From: an uncultured Mediterraneibacter sp.
GTDB taxonomy: Bacteria > Bacillota > Clostridia > Lachnospirales > Lachnospiraceae
Direction of reading: 5' to 3'
DNA length: 46,402 bases
NCBI RefSeq assembly: GCF_934309415.1
Contig: NZ_CAKRDI010000026.1
Location: 1 to 46,402, forward strand
Shown: one piece after another, positions 39,239 to 46,402 of the stretch
Numbering within the stretch: position 1 is the first letter of the stretch
How the letters are laid out: the number at the start of each line of letters is the position of its first letter
Made by a program: the position numbers and the translations under genes
Notes under the pieces: generated by a model
The model's input: the letters and a program-made list of their open reading frames with translations, nothing else
Database searches by the model: none
Told to the model about the DNA's origin: nothing

Positions 39239-41398
39239 ATGAAAATAATCAAGAGAAATGGATCGGAAGAGGTTTTTGATATTCAGAAAATAATCGTTGC
39301 AGTGACAAAGGCAGACATGGATACAGGAGAAAGATGTCTGTCAGACAATCAGATCGAGGAGATCGCGGAATTCGTTGAGTTCAAATGTAACAGAATGCAC
39401 CGTGCGGTTTCTGTAGAAGAGATTCAGGATATGGTTGAGAATCAGATCATGGCAATGGGAGCTTTCGAACTGGCGAGAAAGTATGTGAGATACAGATACA
39501 AACGTTCTCTTGTGCGCAAGGCAAATACAACAGACAGCAGAATTCTTTCTCTGATCGAGTACAACAACGAAGAGGTAAAACAGGAGAACTCTAATAAGAA
39601 CCCGGCAGTCAATAGTGTACAGAGAGATTACATGGCAGGAGAAGTAAGTCGTGATCTGACACAGAGAATGCTGCTCCCACATGATATTGTGGAGGCAGAC
39701 AAAGAAGGAATCATTCATTTCCATGATTCAGACTACTATGCCCAGCATATGCATAACTGTGATCTGGTCAATTTGGAGGATATGCTTCAGAACGGAACGG
39801 TCATCAGCGGAACTATGATCGAAAAACCGCACAGCTTCTCCACAGCATGTAACATTGCCACACAGATCATTGCACAGGTAGCCAGCAACCAGTATGGCGG
39901 ACAGAGTATTTCTCTGGCGCATCTTGCACCGTTTGTTCAGGTATCCAGAAACAAGATCCGCAAAGAGGTGATCGAGGAGCAGGCACTGGTTGGAATGGAA
40001 TATCCGGAAGATGTACTCAATGAGATCGTTGAGAGAAGACTGAAAAAAGAAATCACAAAGGGTGTTCAGACAATTGAATATCAGGTGATCACACTGATGA
40101 CAACAAACGGTCAGGCTCCGTTCCTTACAGTATTCATGTACCTGAATGAAGCCAAGAGTGCATCTGAGAAAAAAGACCTTGCGATGATCATCGAGGAGAC
40201 ACTTCGTCAGCGTTATCAGGGCGTTAAGAATGAAGCAGGTGTGTGGGTGACACCGGCATTCCCGAAACTGATCTACGTTCTGGAAGAGGATAACATCGAA
40301 GAAGGAAGTCAGTATTACTATCTGACAGAGCTGGCTGCAAAATGTACAGCAAAACGTCTTGTACCGGACTATATTTCCGAGAAGAAGATGAAAGAACTTA
40401 AAGAAGGAAACTGTTTCCCGGTTATGGGATGCAGAAGCTGCTTAAGCCCATGGAAAGATGAGAACGGAAATTATAAGTTCTATGGACGTTTCAATCAGGG
40501 AGTGGTAACAATCAACCTGGTAGATGTGGCACTTTCTTCCGGCGGGGACATGGATAAGTTCTGGAAGATCTTTGATGAGAGACTGGATCTCTGCTACCGT
40601 GCGCTGATGTGCAGACACGAGAGACTGAAAGGTACACTTTCTGACACAGCACCGATCCTGTGGCAGTTCGGAGCACTTGCAAGACTGAAAAAAGGTGAAC
40701 CGATCGACAAGTTGCTGTACGGCGGATATTCTACAATCTCTCTTGGTTATGCAGGACTGTATGAATGTGTGAAATATATGACTGGAAAGTCTCACACAGA
40801 TCCGGAGGCTACACCGTTTGCACTGAAGGTAATGCAGCATATGAATGATTCATGTAATCAGTGGAAGAATGAGACAAATATCGCATTCAGTATCTATGGT
40901 TCTCCAATCGAGAGTACTACTTACAAGTTTGCAAAATGTCTTCAGAAGAGATTTGGAATTGTACAGGGAATTACAGATAAGAATTACATCACGAACAGTT
41001 ATCATGTATATGTTGGTGAGGAGATTGATGCATTCTCCAAACTGAAATTTGAGTCTCAGTTCCAGGCACTTTCTACAGGCGGAGCGATTAGCTATGTAGA
41101 AGTTCCGGATATGAAGGATAATATCGCAGCAGTACTTCAGGTGATCCGTTTCATCTATGACAACATTATGTATGCAGAGCTCAACACAAAGAGCGATTAC
41201 TGTCAGGAATGTGGATTCGACGGTGAGATTCAGGTAGTGACAGATGAGGAAGGAAAGCTGGTATGGGAGTGTCCGCACTGCGGAAACCGCAATCAGGATA
41301 CGCTGAATGTGGCAAGACGTACCTGTGGATACATCGGAACTCAGTTCTGGAATCAGGGAAGAACCCAGGAGATTAAAGAGAGAGTACTTCATCTGTAA
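39239..41398 (+). CDS. nrdD: Anaerobic ribonucleoside-triphosphate reductase
   Basis: NrdD reduces ribonucleotides to deoxyribonucleotides without oxygen, using a glycyl radical made by NrdG. The 719-residue protein opens with an ATP-cone regulatory domain (about 1-90, KRNGSEEVFDIQKI and VEEIQDMVENQIM). The barrel region has active-site cysteines in CNIATQII and GCRSCLSPW. Near the C-terminus are the zinc pairs CQECG and CPHCG, and then the glycyl-radical loop RTCGYIGTQFW. GAGGAGATG-type ribosome site precedes ATG. nrdG follows 458 bases later with a decayed frame between them. Confidence 0.98.
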   Translation: MKIIKRNGSEEVFDIQKIIVAVTKADMDTGERCLSDNQIEEIAEFVEFKCNRMHRAVSVEEIQDMVENQIMAMGAFELARKYVRYRYKRSLVRKANTTDSRILSLIEYNNEEVKQENSNKNPAVNSVQRDYMAGEVSRDLTQRMLLPHDIVEADKEGIIHFHDSDYYAQHMHNCDLVNLEDMLQNGTVISGTMIEKPHSFSTACNIATQIIAQVASNQYGGQSISLAHLAPFVQVSRNKIRKEVIEEQALVGMEYPEDVLNEIVERRLKKEITKGVQTIEYQVITLMTTNGQAPFLTVFMYLNEAKSASEKKDLAMIIEETLRQRYQGVKNEAGVWVTPAFPKLIYVLEEDNIEEGSQYYYLTELAAKCTAKRLVPDYISEKKMKELKEGNCFPVMGCRSCLSPWKDENGNYKFYGRFNQGVVTINLVDVALSSGGDMDKFWKIFDERLDLCYRALMCRHERLKGTLSDTAPILWQFGALARLKKGEPIDKLLYGGYSTISLGYAGLYECVKYMTGKSHTDPEATPFALKVMQHMNDSCNQWKNETNIAFSIYGSPIESTTYKFAKCLQKRFGIVQGITDKNYITNSYHVYVGEEIDAFSKLKFESQFQALSTGGAISYVEVPDMKDNIAAVLQVIRFIYDNIMYAELNTKSDYCQECGFDGEIQVVTDEEGKLVWECPHCGNRNQDTLNVARRTCGYIGTQFWNQGRTQEIKERVLHL

Positions 41399-41525
41399 AC
41401 AATGGTTTTTATGTAATAGAACACAATATAAAAAGAGAATTTACAGGAAATAGCTTAAAGTTAGCGGAGCTTTAAGCTATTTCCTTTGTCTTTATTGAAT
41501 GATTTATCAAAGAATGTTATTATAA

Positions 41526-41771
41526 ATTTTATGGATAAGACAGGGGAATTTCTGGCTGAAACTCCAAAGGATAGAGAGCCGGCTTGGATGGAATACGGAA
41601 GTGGTAGATCAGGAGATTGCAGAAAAGATCGAGGCAGTGCAGCCGGGACAGTATACCCGTGTGAGTCAGCTCCTTGAAAAGGTGGTCTATGGGGATATTC
41701 TGCTGGAACGTTATGAAGAGCGTACAGTAAGAAAATTGCAACAGCAGATGCTTCCTGCAACCGGAGAATGA
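41526..41771 (+). pseudogene. Small or decayed reading frame between nrdD and nrdG
   Basis: An open frame runs from the stop at 41523 to TGA at 41769-41771 (81 codons) with coding-like composition (VVDQEIAEKIEAVQPGQY, VSQLLEKVVYGDILLER, TVRKLQQQMLP). It lacks an ATG; a GTG at 41601 would give 56 residues but no clear ribosome site. It is most simply the tail of a lost gene. I do not recognise the family. The 41399-41525 part holds a short stem (TAGCTTAAAG/CTTTAAGCTA, around 41452-41479) that may end the nrdD message. Confidence 0.4.
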
Positions 41772-41856
41772 AACTGAGCTTAAGACATGCATGCAGTCTG
41801 ATGAAACTGGATTCATATCTGGAAAAAAGAAAAATGAGAAGGTAGAAAGAAGAAGA

Positions 41857-42396
41857 ATGAATTACGGAGAAATAAAAAAATGTGATATTGCAAACGGAGA
41901 GGGTGTCAGAGTCGCTCTCTTCGTGTCTGGGTGCACGCATCACTGTAAAGGATGCTTTAACAGTGTGACCTGGGATTTTAATTATGGAAAAGAATTCACT
42001 TCCGAGACGGAAGAAGAGATTCTGGAAGCACTGAACGCAGGGTATATTGATGGATTATCGCTTCTTGGAGGAGAGCCTTTTGAACCGGAGAACCAGAAGG
42101 TGCTGCTTCCTTTTTTAAAAAAAGTGAAAGCACGTTATCCGGAGAAGAACATCTGGTGTTACAGTGGCTATCTGTTTGATAAAGAACTTCAGGGAGAAAG
42201 CAGAGCACGCTGCGAGTATACAGATGAGATGCTGTCCATGCTGGATGTTCTGGTGGATGGACGATTTGTGGAGGAGAAAAAGAATATTACGTTGTTGTTC
42301 CGTGGATCGGAGAACCAGCGTCTGATCGATGTGCAGAAGAGCCTTGCGGAAGGAACAGTAGTAGAATGGAAGCCGAAGATAGCCAAGGGTCTGTAA
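41857..42396 (+). CDS. nrdG: Anaerobic ribonucleotide reductase activating protein (radical SAM)
   Basis: NrdG uses S-adenosylmethionine and a [4Fe-4S] cluster to put the glycyl radical on NrdD. The 179-residue protein has the radical-SAM cysteines C26, C30 and C33 in CTHHCKGC, preceded by GEGVRVALFVSG. LSLLGGEPFEPEN is the SAM-binding GGE block, and WCYSGYLFD follows. ATG 41857 is used (GAAAGAAGAAG before it); an earlier in-frame ATG at 41791 would add 22 unusual residues. The transporter gene begins 22 bases after its stop. Confidence 0.97.
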   Translation: MNYGEIKKCDIANGEGVRVALFVSGCTHHCKGCFNSVTWDFNYGKEFTSETEEEILEALNAGYIDGLSLLGGEPFEPENQKVLLPFLKKVKARYPEKNIWCYSGYLFDKELQGESRARCEYTDEMLSMLDVLVDGRFVEEKKNITLLFRGSENQRLIDVQKSLAEGTVVEWKPKIAKGL

Positions 42397-42418
42397 TAAA
42401 ATATGAAAGGAAGAGAAG

Positions 42419-43375
42419 ATGTTACAGAGATTCAATGATTTTTTGCAGAAGCGAATGGCGTTTGTGACTCCGACGTGTATGATCGTGGGAATTTTGTTTT
42501 CAGATTATACAAGATATGGAGTTCCTTACGTGTCGTATGTATTTGCAGTGATGACATTTATCGGGGCGTTGAAGTCATCATTTAAAGATGTAAAAAATGT
42601 ATTTCGGCATCCGCTTCCATTGATCACGGTTTTTGTATTGCTTCATGTGGTACTTCCGTCTGCGGCATGGGGCGCAGGGCATCTGTTCTTTAGCAGCAAT
42701 CCGAATCTGATCACGGGAATGGTTCTGGAATTCAGTGTGCCGGCTGCTGTGGTCGGACTGATGTGGGTGTCCATTTATAATGGAAACAACACATTAGCCT
42801 TAGCACTTGTCGTAGTGGATACAGTACTTGCACCATTTGTGATTCCAACAACACTGCGGATCCTGGTTGGGGCGAATGTGCAGATGGACACAACCGGTAT
42901 GATGAAAGATCTGATATTTATGATCGCGATCCCGGCGCTTCTTGCAATGAGCCTGAATCAGATCAGTGGTGGGAAAGTGAAGGAAACATGGCCGCAGAAG
43001 CTTGCACCATGGTCAAAAATCTGTATGATCTTTGTAGTTACATCCAATTCTTCCAAAGTGGCGCCGTATGTGAAGCATATGACATTTCAGAGAGTATGTA
43101 CAGCATTGACGATCCTTGCGCTTGCAGCGACAGCTTATGCGCTTGGATGGGGCGTAGCACTGTTGATGAAGCAGAAACAGGAGAATGTCATTTCCATGGC
43201 ATTTGGAGCGGGACTTCGCAATATCAGTGCCGGCGCAGTGATTGCGGCACAGTATTTCCCGGGAGAAGTTCTCTTCCCGGTTATGATCGCAACCCTGTTC
43301 CAGCAGATGCTGGCAGCTTGTTATGGAAAACTGATCGTAAAATCACATATAAAAACCGTTACTGTTCCCAGGTAA
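42419..43375 (+). CDS. Bile acid:sodium symporter-like (BASS family) transporter
   Basis: A 318-residue membrane protein with about nine helices. VFAVMTFIGALKSSFKDV near residue 45, EFSVPAAVVGLMWVSIYNGN in the middle and GLRNISAGAVIAAQYFPGEV near the end match the BASS/SBF fold. Substrates in this family range from bile acids to pantothenate, keto-acids and others, so none is claimed. GGAAGAG precedes the ATG; it lies 22 bases after nrdG and is probably co-transcribed. The last codons (TVTVPR then TAA) are encoded inside the hairpin repeat that starts at 43358, so the C-terminus appears to have been rewritten by a repeat. Confidence 0.85.
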   Translation: MLQRFNDFLQKRMAFVTPTCMIVGILFSDYTRYGVPYVSYVFAVMTFIGALKSSFKDVKNVFRHPLPLITVFVLLHVVLPSAAWGAGHLFFSSNPNLITGMVLEFSVPAAVVGLMWVSIYNGNNTLALALVVVDTVLAPFVIPTTLRILVGANVQMDTTGMMKDLIFMIAIPALLAMSLNQISGGKVKETWPQKLAPWSKICMIFVVTSNSSKVAPYVKHMTFQRVCTALTILALAATAYALGWGVALLMKQKQENVISMAFGAGLRNISAGAVIAAQYFPGEVLFPVMIATLFQQMLAACYGKLIVKSHIKTVTVPR

Positions 43376-43390
43376 CCTGCAAACAGTAAC
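43358..43390 (-). repeat. Solo hairpin C overlapping the transporter's 3' end
   Basis: GTTACTGTTCCCAGG...CTGCAAACAGTAAC. It differs from the copy at 221-253 by one base. Its first 18 bases encode the last five residues and stop codon of the BASS-type transporter. Confidence 0.88.
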
Positions 43391-43420
43391 AAAAAACCCG
43401 CAGAAAATGGAAAATAGAAC

Positions 43421-43449
43421 TTGACTTATTTTAACATAGTTTCTATAAT
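43421..43449 (+). promoter_or_regulatory. Sigma-A promoter of leuS
   Basis: TTGACT (43421-43426), 17-base spacer, TATAAT (43444-43449), the strongest promoter seen in the window. It feeds the T-box leader. Confidence 0.85.
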
Positions 43450-43455
43450 AAATGA

Positions 43456-43713
43456 GTATATTGCAAAAACGCAGAAGAGGAGTAGTAGAAGATACAGGTG
43501 TTTCTCAGAGAGCTGTCGGCAGGTGTGAGACAGCAACACAAACTTTGAACTGACCTTGGAGTTCTTTCGGTGAAAGAAATCATTAGCCGAAAGCGGGAAT
43601 TCCCGTTACAGAATCAATGAGTGCATCTGGTGAAAACCGGATGAACAAGAGTGGTACCACGGAATTAAAGCCTTTTCGTCTCTTGAATATATGAGAAGAA
43701 GAGGCTTTCTTTT
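43456..43713 (+). ncRNA. T-box leader of leuS
   Basis: The T-box sequence AGAGTGGTACCACGG (43648-43662) is the tRNA acceptor-end reader. Stem I shows the CAGAGAG motif (43506 on) and the GGTGTGA bulge element between GCTGTC and GACAGC. A Leu codon CTT at 43555-43557 is a possible specifier, not proven. The terminator is AAAGCC (43667-43672) / GGCTTT (43703-43708) with longer inner pairing, followed by CTTTTA. Uncharged tRNA-Leu would favour the antiterminator and leuS expression. 43714-43907 is leader without other features. Confidence 0.93.
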
Positions 43714-43907
43714 ATTACTGATATGTCTGATGTCAGATGTGTCTGTTACTGATACGGGAGCCTGCAGTTTATTATTTACAGATGTTTTCTGAATGGTAGT
43801 TTACAGAGTACAGAAGAATAGCAGGTATTTGGATCAGGTTGTATACCATAGGACTGGCTGGATGAAAATCTGGTTGATTACTTTAATGAAAGAGAGGAAT
43901 TAAGTAC

Positions 43908-46340
43908 ATGGGTACAAAGATTGTTTACAATCACAAAGCCATTGAGAAAAAATGGCGTGAAAAATGGGAAGAGACTCCGGTAAATCCAAGAGTGGATGAC
44001 AACGGAAAGAAAAAAGATAAATATTACTGTCTGGATATGTTCCCATATCCGTCTGGAAATGGTCTTCATGTAGGACACTGGAGAGGATATGTTATCTCTG
44101 ATGTATGGAGCCGTTATAAATTACAGCAGGGTTATTACATCGTTCATCCGATGGGATGGGATGCATTCGGTCTTCCGGCTGAGAACTACGCGATTAAGAT
44201 GGGAGTTCACCCGGCAAAATCTACAGCAGCCAATGTTGCAAATATTAAGAGACAGATCAACGATATCGCAGCTCTGTATGACTGGGATATGGAAGTAAAT
44301 ACAACAGATCCTGAGTTCTACAAATGGACACAGTGGATCTTTGTAAAGATGTTCAAAGAAGGTCTTGCATATGAGAAAGAGTTCCCGATCAACTGGTGCC
44401 CTTCCTGTAAGACAGGTCTTGCAAACGAAGAGGTTGTAAATGGTAAATGTGAGCGTTGCGGCGCTGAGGTTACAAAGAAGAACCTTCGTCAGTGGATGCT
44501 CCGTATTACAAAATATGCAGACCGTCTGTTAAATGACCTTGACAAACTTGACTGGCCGGAGAAAGTTAAGAAGATGCAGGCTGACTGGATCGGAAAATCT
44601 TACGGTGCAGAAGTAGACTTCCCGGTAGAAGGAAGAGATGAGAAGATCACAGTTTACACAACAAGACCGGATACACTGCACGGAGCTACATTTATGGTTC
44701 TTGCACCGGAGCATGAACTGGCAGCATCCCTTGCAACACCGGAGACAAAAGATGCAGTAGAGAAATACATCTACGATGCTTCTATGAAGTCCAACGTAGA
44801 CCGTATGCAGGATAAAGAGAAGACTGGTGTATTTACAGGAAGCTATGCGATCAACCCGTTAAACGGAGCAAAGACACCAATCTGGCTGTCTGACTATGTA
44901 CTGGCTGATTACGGTACAGGAGCAATCATGTGTGTACCGGCTCATGATGACCGTGACTTCGAGTTCGCAACAAAATTCAATATTCCGATCATTCAGGTTA
45001 TCGCAAAAGACGGTAAAGAGATCGAGAACATGACAGAGGCTTATACAGAAGCAGCAGGAACAATGATCAATTCCGGAGAATGGAATGGTATGGAATCTTC
45101 TGTACTGAAGAAAGAAGCTCCGCATATGATCGAAGAGATGGGAATCGGACGCGCAACTGTAAATTACAAACTGCGTGACTGGGTATTCTCCCGTCAGCGT
45201 TACTGGGGAGAGCCAATCCCGATCGTTCACTGCCCGGATTGTGGAAATGTTCCGGTTCCGGAAGAAGAGCTTCCGCTTCGTCTGCCAGAGGTTGAATCCT
45301 ATGAGCCGACAGGAACAGGTGAATCACCACTTGCTGCCATTGACGAATGGGTAAACTGCAAGTGCCCGGTTTGTGGAAAAGCTGCTAAGAGAGAGACAAA
45401 TACAATGCCACAGTGGGCAGGATCTTCCTGGTATTTCCTGCGTTATGTGGATAATCATAACAGTGAGGCACTGGTATCCAGAGAGAAAGCAGATGAGATG
45501 CTTCCGGTAGATATGTACATCGGTGGTGTAGAGCATGCTGTACTGCACCTTCTGTATTCCAGATTCTACACAAAATTCCTGTATGACATCGGAGCAATTG
45601 ACTTTGACGAGCCATTCCACAAACTGTTCAATCAGGGAATGATCACAGGTAAGAACGGTATCAAGATGAGTAAGTCTAAAGGAAATGTTGTATCACCGGA
45701 TGATCTTGTACGGGATTACGGATGCGACTCCCTGAGAATGTACGAACTCTTCGTTGGACCACCGGAGCTGGATGCAGAGTGGGATGACCGTGGAATCGAC
45801 GGTGTAAACCGCTTCCTGAAACGTCTGTGGAACATGCTCATGGAAAGCAAGGAGAAAGACATTCAGGCTACAAAAGAGATGGTAAAACTCCGTCACAGAA
45901 TGGTTTACGATATCACAACAAGACTGGAGAGCTTCAGCCTGAATACAGTTATCTCCGGATTCATGGAGTACAACAACAAGTTCCTTGAAATTGCAAAGAA
46001 AGAGGGCGGAATCGACAAAGAGACACTGGAGACAATCGCAGTACTTCTTTCTCCATTTGCACCGCACTTTGCAGAGGAGATGTGGGAGCAGCTTGGTCAT
46101 ACAGAGACCATCTTCAAAGCAGGATGGCCGAAATATGATGAGAGCGAGATGAAAGATGATGAGATCAAGATTCCGGTTCAGATCAACGGAAAGACAAGAG
46201 CTGTCATCGAGATTCCTGCAGATATCTCCAAAGAGGATGCCATTGCAGCAGGTAAGGAAGCAATCGCTGATAAACTGACAGGAAATGTAATCAAAGAGAT
46301 TTATGTTCCGAAGAAGATCATTAACATTGTAATGAAATAA
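43908..46340 (+). CDS. leuS: Leucyl-tRNA synthetase
   Basis: LeuRS charges tRNA-Leu with leucine. The 810-residue class I enzyme has the HIGH-type motif in YPSGNGLHVGHWRGY (about 44-58), the CP1 editing insert with TTRPDTLHGATFMVLAPEH and DYGTGAIMCVPAHDDRDF, a leucine-specific zinc-type segment CPDCGN/CKCPVCGK, and the KMSKS loop GIKMSKSKGNVVSPDD. The C-terminal tail is the usual tRNA-binding extension. GAGAGGAAT stands before the ATG. It is controlled by the T-box leader upstream. Confidence 0.99.
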   Translation: MGTKIVYNHKAIEKKWREKWEETPVNPRVDDNGKKKDKYYCLDMFPYPSGNGLHVGHWRGYVISDVWSRYKLQQGYYIVHPMGWDAFGLPAENYAIKMGVHPAKSTAANVANIKRQINDIAALYDWDMEVNTTDPEFYKWTQWIFVKMFKEGLAYEKEFPINWCPSCKTGLANEEVVNGKCERCGAEVTKKNLRQWMLRITKYADRLLNDLDKLDWPEKVKKMQADWIGKSYGAEVDFPVEGRDEKITVYTTRPDTLHGATFMVLAPEHELAASLATPETKDAVEKYIYDASMKSNVDRMQDKEKTGVFTGSYAINPLNGAKTPIWLSDYVLADYGTGAIMCVPAHDDRDFEFATKFNIPIIQVIAKDGKEIENMTEAYTEAAGTMINSGEWNGMESSVLKKEAPHMIEEMGIGRATVNYKLRDWVFSRQRYWGEPIPIVHCPDCGNVPVPEEELPLRLPEVESYEPTGTGESPLAAIDEWVNCKCPVCGKAAKRETNTMPQWAGSSWYFLRYVDNHNSEALVSREKADEMLPVDMYIGGVEHAVLHLLYSRFYTKFLYDIGAIDFDEPFHKLFNQGMITGKNGIKMSKSKGNVVSPDDLVRDYGCDSLRMYELFVGPPELDAEWDDRGIDGVNRFLKRLWNMLMESKEKDIQATKEMVKLRHRMVYDITTRLESFSLNTVISGFMEYNNKFLEIAKKEGGIDKETLETIAVLLSPFAPHFAEEMWEQLGHTETIFKAGWPKYDESEMKDDEIKIPVQINGKTRAVIEIPADISKEDAIAAGKEAIADKLTGNVIKEIYVPKKIINIVMK

Positions 46341-46402
46341 TTTGAGAGAAAATCTCACAACAGAATAAAGTGCTTGGAAATATTGAAAAGTTCGCTGAAA
46401 AT

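Noticed and set aside
38991..39242. 83-codon plus-strand open frame before nrdD
   Set aside because: It runs through a solo hairpin repeat, has no good ribosome site and ends across the nrdD start; most likely chance.

Overview
The window looks like a piece of a gut-type Lachnospiraceae chromosome (Bacillota, Clostridia). The signs are moderately AT-rich DNA, strong AGGAGG-type ribosome sites, a T-box leader on leuS, a glycine riboswitch, a strictly anaerobic class III ribonucleotide reductase with its activase, and families typical of that group (DUF3877-like, DUF3793, a permease with a DUF6449-like tail, an Rpn-type nuclease). No phage, CRISPR array, rRNA or tRNA gene was seen. Most of the window is core metabolism arranged in short operons.

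Layout. 1-546: end of a DUF308/HdeD-like membrane protein, a perfect bidirectional terminator and two hairpin repeats. 547-3857: DUF3877-like protein, MBL-fold hydrolase, double-domain CobU and CbiC (cobalamin), closed by a terminator. 4004-6053: LysR regulator divergent from a YczE-like membrane protein, with two putative LysR boxes between them. 6054-8089: a scrambled stretch holding a decayed P-type ATPase tail, an Rpn-family nuclease, two kinds of miniature repeat and a duplicated terminator. 8090-10266 (minus): ECF sigma factor and membrane anti-sigma-like protein. 10267-10685: no gene, only degenerate repeat pieces. 10686-14811: response regulator, histidine kinase, membrane-anchored protein, then a C39-like peptidase behind an SD-hiding hairpin. 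15053-18423: GntR regulator, ABC ATPase and large permease. 18662-23068: folate operon folC, folE, HD hydrolase, folP, folBK. 23367-25923 (minus): tyrA then aroA. 26377-28452: divergent EF-G paralogue. 28913-31727: trkA-trkH potassium uptake. 32142-33821: membrane protein of unknown function. 34078-34497 (minus): small P-loop ATPase. 35004-36028: Fur-box-preceded DUF3793-flavodoxin pair. 36313-37095: ZIP metal transporter. 37208-38785: glycine riboswitch and AGCS symporter. 39239-42396: nrdD and nrdG. 42419-43375: BASS-family transporter. 43421-46340: T-box leader and leuS.

The most striking feature is not a gene. A dispersed family of base-paired repeats sits between the operons: about fourteen recognisable copies in 46 kb. 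The full unit is about 143 bp with 12-bp terminal inverted repeats and three internal hairpins (A, B, C). Six further copies are only the 33-bp hairpin C. Compensatory base changes between copies keep the stems paired, and several copies abut or supply the stop codon of the gene before them. A second, unrelated element (120 bp) can fold into a four-way junction with no unpaired base between its arms. A third is a 160-bp MITE-like element with 17-bp terminal inverted repeats. All are inferred to be non-autonomous, and no transposase for them is visible here.

Gene-free stretches over 300 bases are covered by the repeat, promoter and terminator entries. 38786-39238 holds a terminator and one solo hairpin. 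41399-41856 holds a decayed or tiny reading frame. 34498-35003 holds two divergent control regions. I could run no alignment or folding program: family names rest on motifs recognised by eye, and structures were paired by hand.
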